This document shows positions 22,568-24,968 of a stretch of 24,968 nucleotides of DNA, piece by piece; position 1 is the first letter of the stretch; each line of letters starts with the position of its first letter. Origin of the DNA: JAVVPO01 sp036655715 (lineage in GTDB: Bacteria; Bacillota; Clostridia; Lachnospirales; Cellulosilyticaceae). The position numbers were made by a program, and so were the translations under genes. Where the stretch lies: positions 1-24,968 of the forward strand of contig JAVVPO010000032.1 of NCBI GenBank assembly GCA_036655715.1, in the 5' to 3' direction. The notes beneath the pieces were generated by a model. It made no database searches and was not told where the DNA came from. It saw nothing but the letters and a program-made list of their open reading frames with translations.

Positions 22568-23743
22568 ATGTTAACCAGTTTAGCTTTAATTTTTTTACTA
22601 GGACTCGCTTTAGGAAGTATTTTTAATAAGTTTAGGCTACCCAGTCTACTTGGTATGCTACTTACAGGCATTATTCTTGGTCCTTATGCACTTAATTTAT
22701 TAGATGACTCTATTCTTTCTATCTCAGGTGATTTGCGCCAGATTGCGCTTGTCATTATTCTCACACGGGCAGGCCTTGCTCTTAATATGGCTGATTTAAA
22801 GAAAGTAGGTAGACCTGCCATCCTCATGTGTTTTGTCCCCGCCTTATTCGAGATTGTGGGCATTGTACTTATTGCTCCAAAGTTACTTGGCATCTCTGTA
22901 CTTGATGCCGCTATTATGGGCACTGTTGTTGCTGCTGTTTCTCCTGCAGTTATCGTGCCACGCATGCTTAAACTTATGGAAGAAGGTTATGGCGCTAACC
23001 ATAGTATTCCTCAGCTTATTATGGCAAGTGCTTCTGTAGATGATGTTTTTGTTATCGTTTTATTTACATCTTTTACAGCCCTTGCAGATGGTGGTAGTTT
23101 CTCAGCACTGAGCCTTATTCAAATACCTTTATCTATCCTCTTAGGCTTAGTATTGGGTATTATAACAGGACTTATCTTAATGACCTTATTCAAACGTATG
23201 CATATGAGAGATTCTACTAAGACCATTGTCTTACTTAGTACATCCTTTTTGCTTATTGCATTAGAAAAATCACTTGAAGGTGCTGTGCCTATCTCTGGCT
23301 TATTGGCTATTATGAGTATGAGTGCGACTATTTTACAAAAGCATGACATACTTGCAAAAAGACTCTCCGGTAAATTCTCTAAGCTCTGGGTCGGTGCGGA
23401 AATCTTACTCTTTGTCTTGGTTGGTGCTACTGTTGATATTGAATATGCTTTATCTGCTGGCGCTCTGGCTATATTAGTTATATTAGCAGCCTTACTTTTC
23501 AGGATGACCGGTGTCTTTATCTGCTTACTCAAAACAAGTCTAAGCTTGAAGGAACGCGTATTTTGTGTGCTTGCCTATATGCCAAAAGCAACTGTGCAAG
23601 CCGCTATTGGTTCAATCCCTCTTGCTATGGGTCTTGGTTGTGGTCAGATTGTATTAACTGTTGCAGTTCTTGCTATATTAATTACTGCTCCACTTGGTGC
23701 CCTAGGCATCGATCTTACTTACGAAAAACTCCTAAACACCTAG
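22568..23743 (+). CDS. Fluoride-responsive cation/proton antiporter (DD-type)
   Basis: A 391-aa membrane antiporter of the monovalent cation:proton antiporter superfamily (Na_H_Exchanger), about 11-13 hydrophobic helices. ASASVDDVF in the fifth or sixth helix carries the Asp-Asp pair typical of electrogenic antiporters, and PSLLGMLLTGIILGP near the N-terminus is the family's discontinuous first repeat. The ATG at 22568 follows AAGGAGG by 6 nt; an upstream TTG at 22541 lies in the riboswitch terminator and is rejected. Control by a fluoride riboswitch suggests a role in fluoride resistance or in restoring ion/pH balance during HF entry, as inferred for other antiporters in this class. The actual substrate ion is unknown. 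Confidence 0.88.
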   Translation: MLTSLALIFLLGLALGSIFNKFRLPSLLGMLLTGIILGPYALNLLDDSILSISGDLRQIALVIILTRAGLALNMADLKKVGRPAILMCFVPALFEIVGIVLIAPKLLGISVLDAAIMGTVVAAVSPAVIVPRMLKLMEEGYGANHSIPQLIMASASVDDVFVIVLFTSFTALADGGSFSALSLIQIPLSILLGLVLGIITGLILMTLFKRMHMRDSTKTIVLLSTSFLLIALEKSLEGAVPISGLLAIMSMSATILQKHDILAKRLSGKFSKLWVGAEILLFVLVGATVDIEYALSAGALAILVILAALLFRMTGVFICLLKTSLSLKERVFCVLAYMPKATVQAAIGSIPLAMGLGCGQIVLTVAVLAILITAPLGALGIDLTYEKLLNT

Positions 23744-23772
23744 TGCCAGGAGCATTAGCTCATTTTCTCTAT

Positions 23773-23809
23773 AAAAATAGGACTATCTTAAAACGATAGT
23801 CCTATTTTT
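23773..23809 (+). terminator. Terminator of the antiporter gene
   Basis: A perfect 15-bp stem (23773-23787 with 23795-23809) has a 7-nt loop with A-rich left and T-rich right arms. It lies 30 nt after the stop codon and could work in both directions. Confidence 0.9.
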
Positions 23810-23906
23810 ATCCTCATAAACTGTTATTTCTTCTCTATCCTATACAATAAATATTGTATAAATATGGCATAATTACGGTATAACTATGTGATTTGGCAAG
23901 AATAAA

Positions 23907-24155
23907 TTAATGTATCAGTTGTTCTAATTGATTGTACAATACCGTTGTATCTTTCCCCTCAATATCAAACCATGCCAAAGGAAATTTCCTCAGAGAATAA
24001 AAATGACTTACTCCCTTATATACATTTCTTATCTCAAGCTGCCCAGTATTACTTATCCAATACTCATAGTGTAATTTATCCTTATCATAGTTAGAGGATA
24101 TGATCCCTATTCTTATTATCTTTCTTTTTCTCTTGGTTTTATTATCCCCATAATT
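23907..24155 (-). pseudogene. ORF without a standard start codon, possible gene remnant
   Basis: An open frame of 82 codons with no ATG, GTG or well-placed TTG start. It runs from a TAG before 24155 to a TAA at 23907-23909. Its middle and end look protein-like (LHYEYWISNTGQLEIRNVY, KFPLAWFDIEG), with four aromatic clusters and balanced charge. The first dozen codons overlap the end of the 79-aa membrane gene in another frame. It may be a 5'-truncated gene, a frameshifted extension of that gene, or use a rare start such as ATA near 24119. I recognise no family. Confidence 0.35.
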
Positions 24156-24355
24156 CTAAACATCTTCAACATAAGTGGAATGTAGGTACAAACAAAAATC
24201 CCTACAGCTATAAAGGCTGCTGGTTTGTGCGCTTTTTTAGGTAGAGCAAGTCCCCACATAATCCCCATTGCACAAAGACAGAACTTAATGAGTGCAAGGT
24301 CTTTCCAATCTGACTGATTAATAAACTCATCTGCATAACCAAATATTTTTCCCAT
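24116..24355 (-). CDS. Small two-helix membrane protein, 79 aa
   Basis: A 79-aa protein with a hydrophilic, partly acidic N-terminus (MGKIFGYADEFINQSDWKD), then two hydrophobic helices (about 22-39 and 47-66) joined by a short basic LPKKAHKP turn, ending in a basic tail (KPREKER). AAGGAG lies 8 nt before the ATG. Small proteins of this layout, starting with a Y-A-D-E-F / Q-S-D-W-K-D segment, recur as uncharacterised membrane proteins in Clostridia; I cannot assign a function. The gene begins about 80 bp from the right end of an IS200/IS605-type element, so the insertion lies in its promoter region. Confidence 0.8.
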   Translation of the reverse strand: MGKIFGYADEFINQSDWKDLALIKFCLCAMGIMWGLALPKKAHKPAAFIAVGIFVCTYIPLMLKMFRIMGIIKPREKER

Positions 24356-24436
24356 GCCTATCTCTCCTTCTCTTATCTAACTATTCTTACTTTATATAGT
24401 ATCATCATATACTCAATAAATAAAGCACCTACTGTT

Positions 24437-24560
24437 GTGAACTACACGCCACTTTAGAAGTGGGTGCTTCTTAGGTAAAGAAAACTAATGTTTTCTAATT
24501 TACTAAGCTACAAGGCTAGTTCCTAACCCTATTGATAGATGCACTTTATAGTGCTAATTG
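24437..24560 (-). ncRNA. Putative omega RNA (right-end RNA) of TnpB
   Basis: By analogy with characterised TnpB systems, the RNA scaffold derives from the 3' end of tnpB through the element's right end, and the guide is the flanking host sequence just beyond. Here the stem-loops at 24541-24554, 24479-24496 and 24449-24463 would be the scaffold, and the guide would read AACAGTAGGTGCTTTA from 24436 downward. The boundaries are inferred. Confidence 0.4.
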
Positions 24561-24968
24561 TAATAAGTTTTTACTGGCATTTATATCTCTGTCGTGACAT
24601 GTATGACAGTTAGGACAGTTCCATTCTCTAAGTCCTAAGTTCTTTACATCTGAATTTTTATAACCACAAACAGAACATAATTGACTACTTGCAAAGTGTT
24701 TATCTGCTATAATAACTTCTCTACCGTACCACTTAGCTTTATATTCAACCATAAGCCTAAATTGATACCAAGATACTTCTGATATTGCTTTTGCTAACTT
24801 ATGATTTTTCATCATATTCTTTACAGACAAATCTTCCATAACTATCACTTGGTTTTCGTTGATGAGCTTGGTAGATAACTTGTGAAGAAAATCAGTTCTT
24901 TGATTGACTATCCTCTCATGTAGTTTTGCTACTTTAAGTCTTACCTTGTTACGATTGCTAGAACCTTT
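24546..24968 (-). CDS. tnpB: RNA-guided endonuclease TnpB (IS200/IS605 OrfB), 3' part
   Basis: The reading frame stays open to the window edge, giving 140 visible residues; the N-terminal part is outside. An internal GTG at 24848 is not a real start because the upstream 40 codons are in frame and encode typical TnpB sequence (RLKVAKLHERIVNQRTDFLH). RuvC-II glutamate is in VIVMEDLSVKNM; the zinc-finger has CSVC and CPNC pairs; RuvC-III is HDRDINASKNLL with the catalytic Asp. All visible catalytic residues are intact, so the nuclease may be active. Such proteins cut DNA using an RNA from the element's right end and help retain the transposon. Confidence 0.93.
   Translation of the reverse strand, partial: KGSSNRNKVRLKVAKLHERIVNQRTDFLHKLSTKLINENQVIVMEDLSVKNMMKNHKLAKAISEVSWYQFRLMVEYKAKWYGREVIIADKHFASSQLCSVCGYKNSDVKNLGLREWNCPNCHTCHDRDINASKNLLQLAL

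Larger units (their letters stand above)
24437..24968 (-). mobile_element. 3' part of an IS200/IS605-type element (tnpB and right end), cut by the window edge
   Basis: The tnpB gene enters from the right edge and is followed, on the minus strand, by about 110 nt containing three hairpins: 24541-24554 (over the stop codon), 24479-24496 and 24449-24463. The last is followed by GTAGTTCAC, a typical right-end layout of these elements with a subterminal hairpin before the cleavage site. I place the element's right end near 24437. The left end and any tnpA lie outside the window. Confidence 0.65.

Noticed and set aside
24116..24155. Programmed frameshift joining the 79-aa gene to the following start-less ORF
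   Set aside because: The A-rich stretch has only five consecutive A residues and no standard slippery heptamer, and the 79-aa protein looks complete with a basic tail.
24546..24848. Complete 100-aa transposase-like protein starting at GTG 24848
   Set aside because: The frame continues without a stop to the window edge and the extra 40 codons are typical TnpB sequence, so this is the 3' part of a longer gene.
1..24968. CRISPR array, tRNA, rRNA or prophage genes
   Set aside because: No regularly spaced repeat units, cloverleaf sequences, rRNA segments or phage structural genes were recognised by reading; a covariance-model scan would be needed to exclude divergent RNAs.

Overview
The window is low-GC DNA with Shine-Dalgarno sites of the AGGAGG type, sigma-A promoters of the TTGTTA-17-TATAAT kind and many hairpin-plus-U-tract terminators. 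This points to the Bacillota, class Clostridia. The gene content (eukaryotic-type hexokinase, GH4 alpha-galactosidase with an AraC regulator, DUF969/DUF979/pcp cluster, clostridial-style small proteins) fits an anaerobic Lachnospirales / Cellulosilyticum-like chromosome. That placement is inference; there is no rRNA or tRNA here to anchor it.

Layout, left to right. (1) 196-4994: threonine ammonia-lyase (+), a eukaryotic-type hexokinase (-), a 45-aa orphan ORF (-) and an APC amino-acid permease (+) that ends in a long hairpin shared with clpB. (2) 4985-9381: clpB is preceded by a ribbon-helix-helix protein gene in one transcription unit (-), followed upstream by a membrane-anchored alpha/beta hydrolase (-). 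(3) 9540-11396: an ABC-F ATPase of the YbiT type whose second ATP site is degenerate (-), and a 48-aa four-cysteine ORF (-). (4) 11448-12278: a preQ1-I riboswitch, a terminator / alternative-hairpin platform and queT. (5) 12380-13224: a DUF4130 / TIGR03915 putative DNA-repair gene with a LexA-type box over its promoter. (6) 13194-15599: an AraC regulator divergent from a GH4 alpha-galactosidase. (7) 15639-19029: an acidic hypothetical protein, then a minus-strand block that reads DUF969 - DUF979 - pyroglutamyl peptidase - gamma-glutamylcyclotransferase, all plausibly touching 5-oxoproline. (8) 19258-22356: csoR - copA - copZ copper-resistance operon with a GC-rich CsoR operator. (9) 22404-23809: a fluoride riboswitch controlling a DD-type cation/proton antiporter. 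(10) 23907-24968: a start-less ORF remnant, a small two-helix membrane protein, and the 3' part of an IS200/IS605-family tnpB with its right end, running off the window.

Most of the window is a mosaic of short, independently regulated stress, transport and nutrient units rather than one large system. The most informative signals are regulatory: two riboswitches, a LexA-like box on the DUF4130 gene, a CsoR operator, and 21-bp-spaced direct repeats in front of both the RHH-clpB unit and the AraC/melA pair. The strongest protein anomaly is the ABC-F ATPase, in which the P-loop, the catalytic Glu and the partner signature of the same composite ATP site are all altered. No CRISPR array, prophage or obvious multi-gene defence island was seen.
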